Below are positions 35,508-43,235 of a stretch of 64,000 bases of DNA, one piece after another. The position numbers were made by a program, and so were the translations under genes. The notes below the pieces were generated by a model. It saw only the letters and a list, made by a program, of their open reading frames with translations, was not told the DNA's origin and ran no database searches. Origin of the DNA: CAZTGB01 sp964612965 (GTDB lineage Bacteria; Patescibacteriota; Microgenomatia; UBA8517); assembly GCA_964612965.1 (NCBI GenBank), contig CAZTGB010000001.1, forward strand, positions 31,270 to 95,269, written 5' to 3'. Every line of letters begins with the position of its first letter. Position 1 is the stretch's first letter.

Positions 35508-36197
35508 ATGCCAGATGTATTTATTTCTGAACAGAAAAACATTAAACCCCATCTAAAATCTCCTCATGATCCAGAGGTTCAAAAGCCAGTTGATTTAAAT
35601 GTTCCAAAGAATGTGACCGAAAGACATCAATTTCATTCACATAACCCACTTTCCTCATATTGTTATTTTCCTGATGGAATTAAATTTGTAGCCAAAGATT
35701 CAAATGAAAAAATAGTTCTTTTTCTAAGACGCCATCCAATTACAAATCTTCCTTGGATCCTAATTTCGGCAATTTTGTTTGCTTCCCCCATGGTTCTATC
35801 CGAATTTCCACTTTTGGATTTTCTTCCTGACAATTTCAAGTTTGTAGCAATACTTTCTTGGTATTTAATTGCAGTCGCCTATACTTTCGAGTCATTCCTT
35901 GATTGGTTTTTCAGTGTTTACATAATCACTGATGAGAGGGTTTTTGACGTTGATTTTGTAAATTTAATTTACAGGGAAATTACTGAGGCAAATATAGATC
36001 AAGTCCAAGAAGTTACAACAAAAATGGGAGGAGTTATAAGAACTCTTTTTAATTATGGTGACGTTTATATTCCAACCGCATCGGAAATTCCAAACATTGA
36101 ATTTGAAGCAGTTCCACATCCAGATCAAATTGCCAAAATCTTGCGAGAGTTAAGAGTTGAAGAAGAACAGGAAAAAATTGAAGGGAGGGTAAGATAA
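35508..36197 (+). CDS. PH-domain (bPH2) membrane protein
   Basis: A 229-residue protein with a soluble N-terminus, two membrane helices (PWILISAILFASPMVL and FVAILSWYLIAVAYTF), then a bacterial PH-like domain (YIITDERVFDVDF, TEANIDQVQEVTTKMGG). The family is common in Gram-positives and CPR and has no fixed role. The promoter TGATATAAT (35493-35501) lies 6 nt before the ATG. It is coupled (TAA-ATG) to the DUF5657 gene. Confidence 0.8.
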   Translation: MPDVFISEQKNIKPHLKSPHDPEVQKPVDLNVPKNVTERHQFHSHNPLSSYCYFPDGIKFVAKDSNEKIVLFLRRHPITNLPWILISAILFASPMVLSEFPLLDFLPDNFKFVAILSWYLIAVAYTFESFLDWFFSVYIITDERVFDVDFVNLIYREITEANIDQVQEVTTKMGGVIRTLFNYGDVYIPTASEIPNIEFEAVPHPDQIAKILRELRVEEEQEKIEGRVR

Positions 36198-36416
36198 ATG
36201 CTCCCCCTTTTTGGTATATCAGTCCTTTTAATAGGAAAAATATTTGCATTAATCGGTCTTGCAATCTACATAGTTTTTGCGCTGGTTGTACTCAAACAGG
36301 TTTATTTAATGGTTTCAACTATTGAAGTAGGGTTTGAATTTTTCATTAAACTAACCGCTTGGGCACATTTAATATTTGCTATCTTTGTTTTTCTAACCGC
36401 AATGATTGTCCTTTAG
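36198..36416 (+). CDS. DUF5657-like small membrane protein
   Basis: A 72-residue protein with two membrane helices (FALIGLAIYIVFALVVL and AHLIFAIFVFLTAMIVL). The sequence and its place between the PH-domain and PP2C genes match DUF5657, a family I know mainly from Microgenomates. Its ATG follows the upstream TAA directly, so the two are translated together. Function unknown. Confidence 0.75.
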   Translation: MLPLFGISVLLIGKIFALIGLAIYIVFALVVLKQVYLMVSTIEVGFEFFIKLTAWAHLIFAIFVFLTAMIVL

Positions 36417-36437
36417 AAGTATATAATCAAAGTGACG

Positions 36438-38324
36438 ATGCTAAATCTTGTAAGTAGTAAGATGACAGGTGTTCCCGGGTCATCCGGTTACTCCCAAGTT
36501 CATGATTATGTACCTGAAGATGAAGAAAAAAGAAAAGCCCGTGGGCACCTTTTTGCGGTTATATCAACAACCAGATTTGAAAGTGGCATTGAAGGAGTAT
36601 CTTCAGGAAGAGAAATAATTACCAGACTTCATGAAGAATATTTTGGAAATATTGAAGCACGTCCCTTTAATGCTCTAAAACTTACAGTTGAGAAAGTAAC
36701 AAATGAGTTTTCTGAGACATTTGGTGATATTGAAATCGCTGCTGCAAGTTTTGTAGATAAAACCGTCTACTGTGCTTGCTCCGGTGGATCAAAAACAATT
36801 ATTTTAAGGGATGGAGGTCTTGCCGTAATACTTGAAAGTGCGGAGACAGAAACAACATCTGCTTCGGGATATCCTCAAAATAAAGATGTAATGGCACTTG
36901 GGACAAAGAAGTTCTTTGAAAGAATTTCTCAAGGTGTGCTTAAAGCAAATTTGGGAGGAAATGATGTTCATTCAACGGCAGAAGCTTTTACCCAAATTAT
37001 TCACGCGGAAGAAGAGTCGGGAAATATTGGAGCCGTTATTTTGAAATTTGAAGAAAAGTTGCCGTCTACTGGCTTTGTTATAAATCAGCCCCCTGAAGAG
37101 AATAGTCAATTTACTAATATTAAATCCCGGCTCAGTATGGGCTTGGGTAAAGCCTCAACACTTTTTAAACGGATAGTAAAAGTAATTCCAGAAAGGAAAA
37201 TCTATGTTAGTGAAACTCCAGAGTTTGAAATGGAATCTCAAAGCAAAAAAATTACTCTTTCAGTAGGGATAATTCTCCTCTTAATATTAGCCGTAAGTAT
37301 AATATTTGGTTTTAGACAAAAAGGAGTTAACGAGCTTAAAAGTAAATATGAAGGGACACTTAGTGAGGCAACACAAAACCTGGATGAGGCGGTAGGACTT
37401 GTTGCAGTTTCACCAGACCGAGCTCGTGAACTCTTTGTTGTAGCTCAAGAAAAACTTAATCAGGTAGAATCATTTAGGGCAAAGGATTCAAGAATAGATG
37501 ATCTCCGTGCACGAATCGAAGAGCAAAAAAGTGTAGCTTTTAGAGAGTACAATATCACTCCCGATCTATTTCTTGATCTGACACTACTTTCCTCCGGGTT
37601 TAAAGGAGACAAATTATCTTCCTCAGAGGGAAATCTTTTTATTCTAGATAAAAAAGGAAAGAAAATAGTAAGCGTTGAAATTAGTAATAAAAAAAGCAAA
37701 GTTGTGGCAGGACCCGACAAAATAGGAGACGCACTCGACATAGCTTCATACTCAGATAGAGTTTTTGTGCTAGATAACGAAAGTGTAAAAGAAATAGGCA
37801 CAAGCGCCTCAACCGTAATAGAAAAAGATTGGGAGGCAGATGTATTTATTTATGGGTTTGCAGGCAACCTTTATGTACTAGATAAATCGGCAAACCAAAT
37901 ATATAGATATGCAGGGAGTGGAGACACATTTGGTAGCCGTCAAAACTGGCTCTCATCTAGTACAAAGCCAAATTTCAGTGATACAACATCCTGGGCAATA
38001 GATGGCGCAGTTTATGTGTTAACAGATACCGGAAGAGTTCAAAAGTTTAGTCAAGGAAGCCCTCAGGCATTTAGCATTAATGGGGTGTATCCAGATACAA
38101 CTACGGTTGATGCAATCTATTCAAGCGACGAAACAGAATTTGTTTATATCTTAGATAAACAAAACAAAAGAGTGGTGGTTCTAGATAAAAAAGGAAACTA
38201 TAAAGCTCAATACACTTCAGATGAAATTTCAAACGCTGAGAGTCTGGTTGTTTCGGAAGCAGACAAAGAGATAATTATCCTAACAGGAGACAAACTATTA
38301 TCAATTGAAATAAAGCATTTATAA
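36438..38324 (+). CDS. PP2C-like phosphatase domain, membrane helix and extracytoplasmic propeller
   Basis: A protein of about 628 residues. Residues 1-220 resemble a PP2C/SpoIIE-type fold (HLFAVISTTRFESGIEG, then SFVDKTVYCACSGGSK), although the classical Asp metal-binding motifs are poorly kept. One membrane helix lies near residue 280 (ITLSVGIILLLILAVSIIFG), followed by a short coiled coil and a beta-propeller-like domain with repeated LYVLDKSANQIYRY-type units. It could link an outer sensor to an inner phosphatase or pseudophosphatase. ATG 36438 is 10 nt after TATAAT; a GTG at 36432 is the alternative. Confidence 0.68.
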   Translation: MLNLVSSKMTGVPGSSGYSQVHDYVPEDEEKRKARGHLFAVISTTRFESGIEGVSSGREIITRLHEEYFGNIEARPFNALKLTVEKVTNEFSETFGDIEIAAASFVDKTVYCACSGGSKTIILRDGGLAVILESAETETTSASGYPQNKDVMALGTKKFFERISQGVLKANLGGNDVHSTAEAFTQIIHAEEESGNIGAVILKFEEKLPSTGFVINQPPEENSQFTNIKSRLSMGLGKASTLFKRIVKVIPERKIYVSETPEFEMESQSKKITLSVGIILLLILAVSIIFGFRQKGVNELKSKYEGTLSEATQNLDEAVGLVAVSPDRARELFVVAQEKLNQVESFRAKDSRIDDLRARIEEQKSVAFREYNITPDLFLDLTLLSSGFKGDKLSSSEGNLFILDKKGKKIVSVEISNKKSKVVAGPDKIGDALDIASYSDRVFVLDNESVKEIGTSASTVIEKDWEADVFIYGFAGNLYVLDKSANQIYRYAGSGDTFGSRQNWLSSSTKPNFSDTTSWAIDGAVYVLTDTGRVQKFSQGSPQAFSINGVYPDTTTVDAIYSSDETEFVYILDKQNKRVVVLDKKGNYKAQYTSDEISNAESLVVSEADKEIIILTGDKLLSIEIKHL

Positions 38325-38334
38325 TAATAAGAGG

Positions 38335-38490
38335 ATGAAGCCAGTAAAATTAACAAAAGAAGAAAAAGGAATAGAAAAAGCCTTTAGGGAAGGTAAATTA
38401 ATTCGCGTTAAAAATTTCGAGAAAGAAAAGAAAAAATTAATCCAGATAGCCAAAAACACAAAAAGAAGACTCAATCTCACACAAAACTGA
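38335..38490 (+). CDS. Small antitoxin-like protein (51 aa)
   Basis: A 51-residue, very basic ORF beginning MKPVKLTKEEKGIEKAFREG and ending RRLNLTQN. The pattern of a short helix, then a KGI-type segment, then Lys/Arg-rich C-terminus, resembles the N-terminal half of small antitoxins whose DNA-binding part follows. No toxin gene is adjacent. A weak Shine-Dalgarno (AGAGG) precedes the ATG. It may be a truncated antitoxin or simply an unrecognised small protein. Confidence 0.45.
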   Translation: MKPVKLTKEEKGIEKAFREGKLIRVKNFEKEKKKLIQIAKNTKRRLNLTQN

Positions 38491-38506
38491 CATTTTTCCT
38501 TTCTTG

Positions 38507-38864
38507 TGGAGACGGCGGGAATTGAACCCGCGTCCGAAAAAACTTATTACAAAACTTCTACAAGCTTAGTGAATTTTATTTTATTTCCTCTAAATTTAAG
38601 CTAATTCACGAGCAACTTAAAGTAAGATTTATTTGTCTTTCATGGCAGTCTCTAAATCGAAAGACTGACATGGCATCTCGAATTGGTTTACACCCAGTCA
38701 GCCCGGTCGAGAATCAGGCTTCAGGACGCCAGTTTAAGCAAACGCAAAAGCTGGAAAAGATGAACTTTCGTTATCTTTTATTTTTTGATTCTTGTTTAAC
38801 GAGTACTAATCAAACTCGGCTTGCTGTTTTATAAAAGAGCTTCCCGTCGAAACCGATCGTCCCC
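38507..38864 (-). ncRNA. ssrA: Transfer-messenger RNA (tmRNA)
   Basis: The 5' end GGGGACGATCGGTTTCGACG and the 3' T-arm and acceptor (GCGGGTTCAATTCCCGC then CGTCTCC) are diagnostic. Acceptor pairing is 7 bp with one G-T. The coded tag ends DNESSSFPAFAFA before TAA, so the degron ends in AFA rather than the common LAA. CCA is not encoded. It begins 5 nt after the smpB stop on the same strand. It rescues stalled ribosomes with SmpB. Confidence 0.95.
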
Positions 38865-38869
38865 ATTTA

Positions 38870-39307
38870 TTAATTATCACGACCTCTAAACTCACGCTCT
38901 ATGTCTCGTTTTATGTCTGCTTTTTTCAAAGATTCCTTCTTTTCAAACTTGCGCTTGGGTTTCCCCAGGCTCAAAGAAAGCTTAATTAAGCGACCTTTAT
39001 TATATAGCACTATAGGCACAAGTTGCAACTTTCCCTGCTTCATTTTTGTCTCAAGTGAAATTAGCTCCTTCTTGTGAAGTAGTAGTTTCCTAATTCTTGT
39101 TGCATTATATTTTTCAATTCCGGTCGCTGGAATATTAACGTTAATTAAAAAAGCTTCCCCATTCATTATTCTGACGTGGGATTGAGTTATATCTCCTCTA
39201 TTTTCTCTTAATGATTTAGCCTCAACCCCCAGGAGGGATACCCCAGCTTCAACTTTTTCTGGAGTAAGTTCATATTCGAACCTGGCACGTTTATTAAAAA
39301 TACGCAT
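38870..39307 (-). CDS. smpB: SsrA-binding protein SmpB
   Basis: A 145-residue SmpB, which delivers tmRNA to stalled ribosomes. Family features: NKRARFEYELTPEKVEAGVS, then SLRENRGDITQSHVRI, and a basic C-terminal tail (KKADIKRDIEREFRGRDN) that becomes helical in the mRNA channel. Transcription continues straight into ssrA. The gene is divergent from comFC. Confidence 0.96.
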   Translation of the reverse strand: MRIFNKRARFEYELTPEKVEAGVSLLGVEAKSLRENRGDITQSHVRIMNGEAFLINVNIPATGIEKYNATRIRKLLLHKKELISLETKMKQGKLQLVPIVLYNKGRLIKLSLSLGKPKRKFEKKESLKKADIKRDIEREFRGRDN

Positions 39308-39348
39308 ATACTAGTATTGTACCTCATGATGCGCTTGCAAGATTACAT

Positions 39349-39960
39349 ATGAATATCCTAGATTTAATTTTTCCTAAAAGTTGTCTTGAATGCGGCAAGG
39401 GAGGAATTTATATCTGTGAGTCTTGTTTGAATAAAGTTCCAACTGTTAGCTGGCATAGTAAAGACACTTTTTCTGTCTGGAGATATACAGGAGTAATTAG
39501 GTCTGCAATTCTTTCTCTTAAATACAAGTATTCAACAGAAATTGCAAAAGAGATTGCTGAAAATGCAATCAAAAAACTCAAAAATAGCAATTTTAAGATT
39601 AAAAATGGGGTGCTTATCCCAATTCCACTCTTTAAAACCAAACAAAACTTAAGAGGATTTAATCAGTCAGAAGAAGTAGGAAAGTTAGTTGCAAAAGAGA
39701 TGTGTTGGGAGTTTATACCCAATCTATTACTCAAGAAAAAACAGACAAAATCACAGACTGAATTAAAAGGGGACGAAAGAAGAGAAAACTTAAAAGGAGT
39801 TTTTGAGATTAATCCAATCTACGATCCTCAAAAACTTAAAGACAAAGCTTTAATAATTTTTGATGATGTCTATACGACAGGTTCAACCTTGAAGGAAGCT
39901 AAAGAAGTTTTAAAAGGCTGGGATATGAGAAATATATGCAATGTGACAATATCCAGATAG
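39349..39960 (+). CDS. comFC: ComF family phosphoribosyltransferase-like protein
   Basis: A 203-residue protein with N-terminal zinc-ribbon Cys pairs (CLEC and CESC) and a type I phosphoribosyltransferase domain. The PRPP-binding motif is IIFDDVYTTGSTLKEA near the end, and RGFNQSEEVG is the ComFC signature. ComFC is linked to natural DNA uptake in competent bacteria, an interesting fit for a lineage that may salvage DNA. No other com genes are in the window. Confidence 0.9.
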   Translation: MNILDLIFPKSCLECGKGGIYICESCLNKVPTVSWHSKDTFSVWRYTGVIRSAILSLKYKYSTEIAKEIAENAIKKLKNSNFKIKNGVLIPIPLFKTKQNLRGFNQSEEVGKLVAKEMCWEFIPNLLLKKKQTKSQTELKGDERRENLKGVFEINPIYDPQKLKDKALIIFDDVYTTGSTLKEAKEVLKGWDMRNICNVTISR

Positions 39961-39970
39961 CTATTTATTC

Positions 39971-41002
39971 TTACATCGGTTTTTCAACACGATCCACCAT
40001 ATATTTAACAGCCTCATTCATATTTGTTGAGTACAGTTTAATATTGGGATGTTTATTTTGGAAAACTCTATATATTTCATCTGCAAAAGCCTGTCCAATA
40101 GTTGGAACTCTATTATAATCAAAGATGATGGCATTGAATTTTTCGAGTCCAGTTAAAACTCTTCTAGCTTGAGATCTGGAGATATAAATAGTTCCAACGA
40201 TATATAATTTTATTTGGATTTCAGTTTTGTCAAAATCAGGATTCTTATGGTCTGTTTCGTATTTACTAAAAATATCTCTTAAATGCCGATTTGAAGATGT
40301 TGAAATGATGTATGATACTTTGGTACCTTTTTTAACAGGCTTTACTTCTTTAATAAAAATGTCATTTAACAAATTATCTATTCTTAAAGAATAGCCAAAG
40401 CTTTCGAGAACAAAAACATCCGCTGTCTTAGAGGTAAAAAATATTCCTTCCCCCGAATGTGCATGAGGCTGGGTTGTGGTTTTACCTTTTAGCAAGTCTT
40501 GAATAGCTTCTATCTCCGATTGCAAATTGCGTTTTGTCATGACATTTTTGAATACACCTATACCAAAATCTTTTACTGTGAATTTAAGGTTTTTGCCATC
40601 TTTTGACACCTCCAATTCAATATTTTTAGATTCTGAATGTTCAATTGCATTATTGAGCATTTCGGAAAATGCGTAATCAAATATGCTCCGTACATTTTCG
40701 GACAGGTTTTTCATAAATGGGGTTTGTCTATTAATATCATCTAAAATTTCATGCTCTTTTTGTGCCAACCGAACAAAGCGTTTTTTGATAATATCTCCGA
40801 GCATGTCAGCATTCTTTGGTAACGCATAATATGCATTTGCGGTAGAACCTCCTTTGATAAGGACTCCATCTCTAACTAAATTGCTAATTAGAAAGCTAAC
40901 ATACTGACGTGATACTTGATTATTTAAGGCCATTACGACATCAGATGTCTGAAACTTTATATTATTATTGGCAGTTCTCAATATTGTCTTTTTGATATTC
41001 AT
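39971..41002 (-). CDS. Winged-helix / HATPase / STAS-like (DUF4325) regulator
   Basis: A 343-residue protein in three parts. Residues 1-70 form a winged helix-turn-helix (SRQYVSFLISNLVRDGVLIK). Residues 110-230 are a GHKL ATPase domain with the N-box MLNNAIEHSE, DFGIG and SGEGIFFTSK. The C-terminal part is the STAS-like DUF4325 domain (DYNRVPTIGQAFADEIYRVF). The layout resembles anti-sigma or histidine-kinase-like switches combined with DNA binding. Six phased TTGTC repeats upstream suggest it regulates itself. Confidence 0.82.
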   Translation of the reverse strand: MNIKKTILRTANNNIKFQTSDVVMALNNQVSRQYVSFLISNLVRDGVLIKGGSTANAYYALPKNADMLGDIIKKRFVRLAQKEHEILDDINRQTPFMKNLSENVRSIFDYAFSEMLNNAIEHSESKNIELEVSKDGKNLKFTVKDFGIGVFKNVMTKRNLQSEIEAIQDLLKGKTTTQPHAHSGEGIFFTSKTADVFVLESFGYSLRIDNLLNDIFIKEVKPVKKGTKVSYIISTSSNRHLRDIFSKYETDHKNPDFDKTEIQIKLYIVGTIYISRSQARRVLTGLEKFNAIIFDYNRVPTIGQAFADEIYRVFQNKHPNIKLYSTNMNEAVKYMVDRVEKPM

Positions 41003-41021
41003 AGCTGAAGTGTAGATTATA

Positions 41022-41105
41022 TTGTCAGGGTTGTCAAGTATTATTTGTTAGTTGTCAAGTATGTTGTCAAGTGAGTAAATACAGTTGTCGTGCTAGTTGT
41101 CAAGT
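41022..41105 (-). promoter_or_regulatory. Phased operator repeats upstream of the HATPase/STAS-like gene
   Basis: TTGTCAAGT occurs at 41031, 41052, 41064 and 41097, with degenerate TTGTCA/TTGTCG copies at 41022 and 41085. Spacings from 41031 are 21, 12, 21 and 12 bp, close to whole helical turns. On the minus strand each copy contains TTGACA. The likely binder is the winged-helix protein encoded just downstream. Confidence 0.65.
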
Positions 41106-41152
41106 AAGAATCGTATGGAGACACTAAAATTTGAAATAGAAAATTATCTGTG

Positions 41153-41234
41153 CGGAGAGTACAGGGGTCGAACCTGTTAGGGATTACTCCCACGGGTTTT
41201 CAAGACCCGCGCATTACCGTCCTGCCCACTCTCC
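41153..41234 (-). tRNA. tRNA-Ser (TGA)
   Basis: Type II tRNA on the minus strand. Acceptor GGAGAGT pairs with ACTCTCC, the anticodon loop is CTTGAAA (anticodon TGA), there is a variable arm GGGAGTAATCCC, and the T-arm reads CAGGTTCGACCCCTG. CCA not encoded. Confidence 0.93.
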
Positions 41235-41238
41235 TAGG

Positions 41239-41326
41239 CGGTGGGGACAGGATTCGAACCTGCGCGAGCCTTGCGGCTCAGGAATTTAGCAAACTCCCGC
41301 AATGGGCCAAGCTATGCGACCCCACC
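41239..41326 (-). tRNA. tRNA-Ser (GCT)
   Basis: Type II tRNA on the minus strand. Acceptor GGTGGGG pairs with CCCCACC, the loop is TTGCTAA (anticodon GCT), the long variable arm is GAGCCGCAAGGCTC, and the T-arm is CAGGTTCGAATCCTG. It lies 4 bp from tRNA-Ser(TGA). CCA not encoded. Confidence 0.93.
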
Positions 41327-41371
41327 AAATATGTGCAATTATACCAGATTTTGAGGTATAATTAGCATGTT

Positions 41372-41902
41372 ATGGATCCTGCCGAAGAAGTTAAAAATAC
41401 AGTCCCTAGCACATCAGAAAATCAAAAAGAGGAAGATCTTTTTACTTGGAGGGCTCCAAGTAGACCTTTTAAAACCAGAACTAGGGAATTTTATGTGACT
41501 CTGTTTGCAATAGTTGGCTTGGTAGGCCTTATTCTCTTTATAGCAGAAGGGGCAATGCCGGTTATTCTTTTAATTGCAATTGTGTTTTTATTCTATATTC
41601 TCTCTACAGTTGTCCCAGAAGAGATTGAATACAAAATAACAAATAGAGGAATTAAGATTGCAGGGGGCAAAACCGAATGGAATTTAATGGGTAGATTTTG
41701 GTTTACCAAAAGGATGGAATCAGACCTACTTGTAATTGAAACATTTGTAATACCGGGAAGGCTTGAACTTGTAGTTAGGGAAGAAGATATTGAAAGTATT
41801 CGCAAAAATCTCTCTTCATATTTAAATGAAGAGGAAATTCAACCAAGTGGGTTGGAAAGAGCTACTAATTGGTTTTCAAGTAAGCTTCCAGGGAACAAAT
41901 AG
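41372..41902 (+). CDS. Membrane protein with PH-like C-terminal domain
   Basis: A 176-residue protein. After 45 charged residues come two membrane helices (YVTLFAIVGLVGLILFIAE and PVILLIAIVFLFYILSTVV), then a beta-rich domain (EEIEYKITNRGIKIAGGKTE) like the PH-type or DUF5673-like domains. Function unknown. TATAAT (41357-41362) ends 9 nt before the ATG. The gene is between tRNA pairs. Confidence 0.65.
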   Translation: MDPAEEVKNTVPSTSENQKEEDLFTWRAPSRPFKTRTREFYVTLFAIVGLVGLILFIAEGAMPVILLIAIVFLFYILSTVVPEEIEYKITNRGIKIAGGKTEWNLMGRFWFTKRMESDLLVIETFVIPGRLELVVREEDIESIRKNLSSYLNEEEIQPSGLERATNWFSSKLPGNK

Positions 41903-41916
41903 TCTGTGATATACTC

Positions 41917-41988
41917 GCACCTGTAGCTTAACGGATAGAGTTGAGCCTTGCGGAGGCTTAGGTCCCAGTTCGAGTCTGGGCAGGTGCA
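41917..41988 (+). tRNA. tRNA-Arg (GCG)
   Basis: Acceptor GCACCTG pairs with CAGGTGC, the anticodon stem GAGCC pairs with GGCTT, and the loop TTGCGGA gives anticodon GCG, reading CGC and CGT. Most bacteria read these with ACG deaminated to ICG, so GCG is unusual. T-arm CCAGTTCGAGTCTGG. CCA not encoded. Confidence 0.85.
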
Positions 41989-42004
41989 CATGAGCTATGA
42001 AACT

Positions 42005-42089
42005 GGAGGGTTCGCATAGCGGCCAATTGCACGAGTTTCGAAAACTCGAGGGTTTATACCCTACACAGGTTCAAATCCTGTACCCTCCG
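42005..42089 (+). tRNA. tRNA-Ser (CGA)
   Basis: Type II tRNA. Acceptor GGAGGGT pairs with ACCCTCC, the stem CGAGT pairs with ACTCG around the loop TTCGAAA (anticodon CGA), and the variable arm is AGGGTTTATACCCT. CCA is present directly after the discriminator base (42090-42092), unlike the other tRNAs here. Confidence 0.93.
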
Positions 42090-42105
42090 CCAATACAAAA
42101 AGAAA

Positions 42106-42615
42106 ATGAACAACAAAAACAATCAACAGATCTTAATAGGAGGAGCAATCCTCTATAGAGAGGGCAAATCAGGGAGAAGGCAGTTTTTGATTGTGAAAAA
42201 CAAAGAAGAGGATGATTGGGAAATTCCAAAAGTAACAGTTAGGAAAGGAGAGTCTTCTGTTCGTGCTGTAATCAGAATGGCTGGGGAACAAGCAGGAATT
42301 ACAGCAAGAGTCCTCGAAGAGGCGGGGAGACTATCTGCAACCGTAGTTATTAACAATAAACCAGTTGCTCAAAAGCACTTTTATTATTTGATGATGCAAA
42401 GGTCCAGTAATGGTGAAATAATTGGCTTTAGTGATTATCAATGGCTTGATTACGCACAAATTGGTAAAAAGTTAATTTTAAAGAAAGAGAAAGAAATCTT
42501 TAAAAATACTAAAGCAGTACTTAAAGAATGGGACAAAACCAAAAAAGACAAGATAGATCAGGAAGAAGAAGACCTTCTTCTTCAAGAACAGGAAGAGGCA
42601 AGGCTGGCAATTTAA
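42106..42615 (+). CDS. NUDIX-fold protein with degenerate catalytic box
   Basis: A 169-residue NUDIX-like protein (GGAILYREGKSGRRQFLIVK). The box region reads GESSVRAVIRMAGEQAGI, so the usual RE..EE core is lost: Arg then Met-Ala-Gly-Glu-Gln. It may bind a nucleotide without cutting it. The C-terminus is acidic and Gln/Glu-rich. A TAATG overlap couples it to a second NUDIX gene with an intact box, suggesting a heterodimer or regulatory pair. Confidence 0.72.
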   Translation: MNNKNNQQILIGGAILYREGKSGRRQFLIVKNKEEDDWEIPKVTVRKGESSVRAVIRMAGEQAGITARVLEEAGRLSATVVINNKPVAQKHFYYLMMQRSSNGEIIGFSDYQWLDYAQIGKKLILKKEKEIFKNTKAVLKEWDKTKKDKIDQEEEDLLLQEQEEARLAI

Positions 42616-43130
42616 TGCCCGCTCCTATTTCAAGAGAGTTTTCTTCAGGGGGTGTGGCTTTCAAACAAATAAAAGGAAATCCTCTTTGGTTAATAAGATC
42701 AACCACACCAAACGACTTATTCCCCAAACAATATTGGATGCTTCCTAAAGGTTGGATTGATGACGGAAAAGAGGGTTCTCCCGGCCCAATTGCAAGCGGA
42801 AATAAAAAAGCTACAGAAGAAGAACTACAAAAAGCAGCAATACGTGAGGTAAGTGAAGAAGGGGGAATAAAGGCCAGTATTATTAAAAAGATTGGATCAG
42901 TAAAGATTTTTTATAAACACCCCTTAAGAGGTCAGATACTAAAATTTGTAACATTTTTTTTGATGAAATGGGAAAGTGATTTATCAAATGGCCATGATGG
43001 GGAAACTGAAGAAGTATTATGGCTTCCTTTTAATGATGCTTACAAAAAATTAAGCTTTGGTAATGAAAAACAGATTCTTAAAAAAGCCAAAGAAATTTTA
43101 GATTCGGGAATTATTGATTCTTTGATATAA
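42615..43130 (+). CDS. NUDIX hydrolase
   Basis: A product of about 171 residues from ATG 42615 (TAATG overlap with the first NUDIX gene); a farther upstream start at 42528 in another gene's frame was rejected. The NUDIX box is intact at the key part: AIREVSEEGGI near residue 80, preceded by PKGWIDDGKEG. NUDIX enzymes cleave nucleoside diphosphates linked to another group; the substrate here cannot be told. Its end overlaps the promoter of tRNA-Ser(GGA). Confidence 0.85.
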   Translation: MPAPISREFSSGGVAFKQIKGNPLWLIRSTTPNDLFPKQYWMLPKGWIDDGKEGSPGPIASGNKKATEEELQKAAIREVSEEGGIKASIIKKIGSVKIFYKHPLRGQILKFVTFFLMKWESDLSNGHDGETEEVLWLPFNDAYKKLSFGNEKQILKKAKEILDSGIIDSLI

Positions 43131-43141
43131 TATCCAAGCTT

Positions 43142-43226
43142 GGTGGGGTGTCCGAGTGGTTTAAGGAGCATCATTGGAAATGATGTGGGCGATAAGCCCT
43201 CGCAGGTTCGAATCCTGTCCCCACCG
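43142..43226 (+). tRNA. tRNA-Ser (GGA)
   Basis: Type II tRNA. Acceptor GGTGGGG pairs with CCCCACC, stem CATCA pairs with TGATG around TTGGAAA (anticodon GGA), the variable arm is GGGCGATAAGCCC, and the T-arm is CAGGTTCGAATCCTG. Promoter TGATATAAT at 43123-43131. CCA not encoded. Confidence 0.94.
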
Positions 43227-43235
43227 CAAATTATT

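Noticed and set aside
41150..41365. A plus-strand ORF of 71 codons
   Set aside because: It lies across two minus-strand tRNA-Ser genes and has no homology I recognise.
41907..41915. TGATATACT as promoter of tRNA-Arg
   Set aside because: It ends 1 bp before the tRNA, so transcription would start inside the tRNA.
42528..42614. Upstream start for the second NUDIX gene
   Set aside because: The extra residues (Arg/Ser-rich) come from the other frame of the first NUDIX gene; the TAATG overlap at 42615 is the better start.
43140..43235. N-terminal extension of the EEP-family gene
   Set aside because: It would translate tRNA-Ser(GGA); the ATG at 43236 begins the conserved domain.
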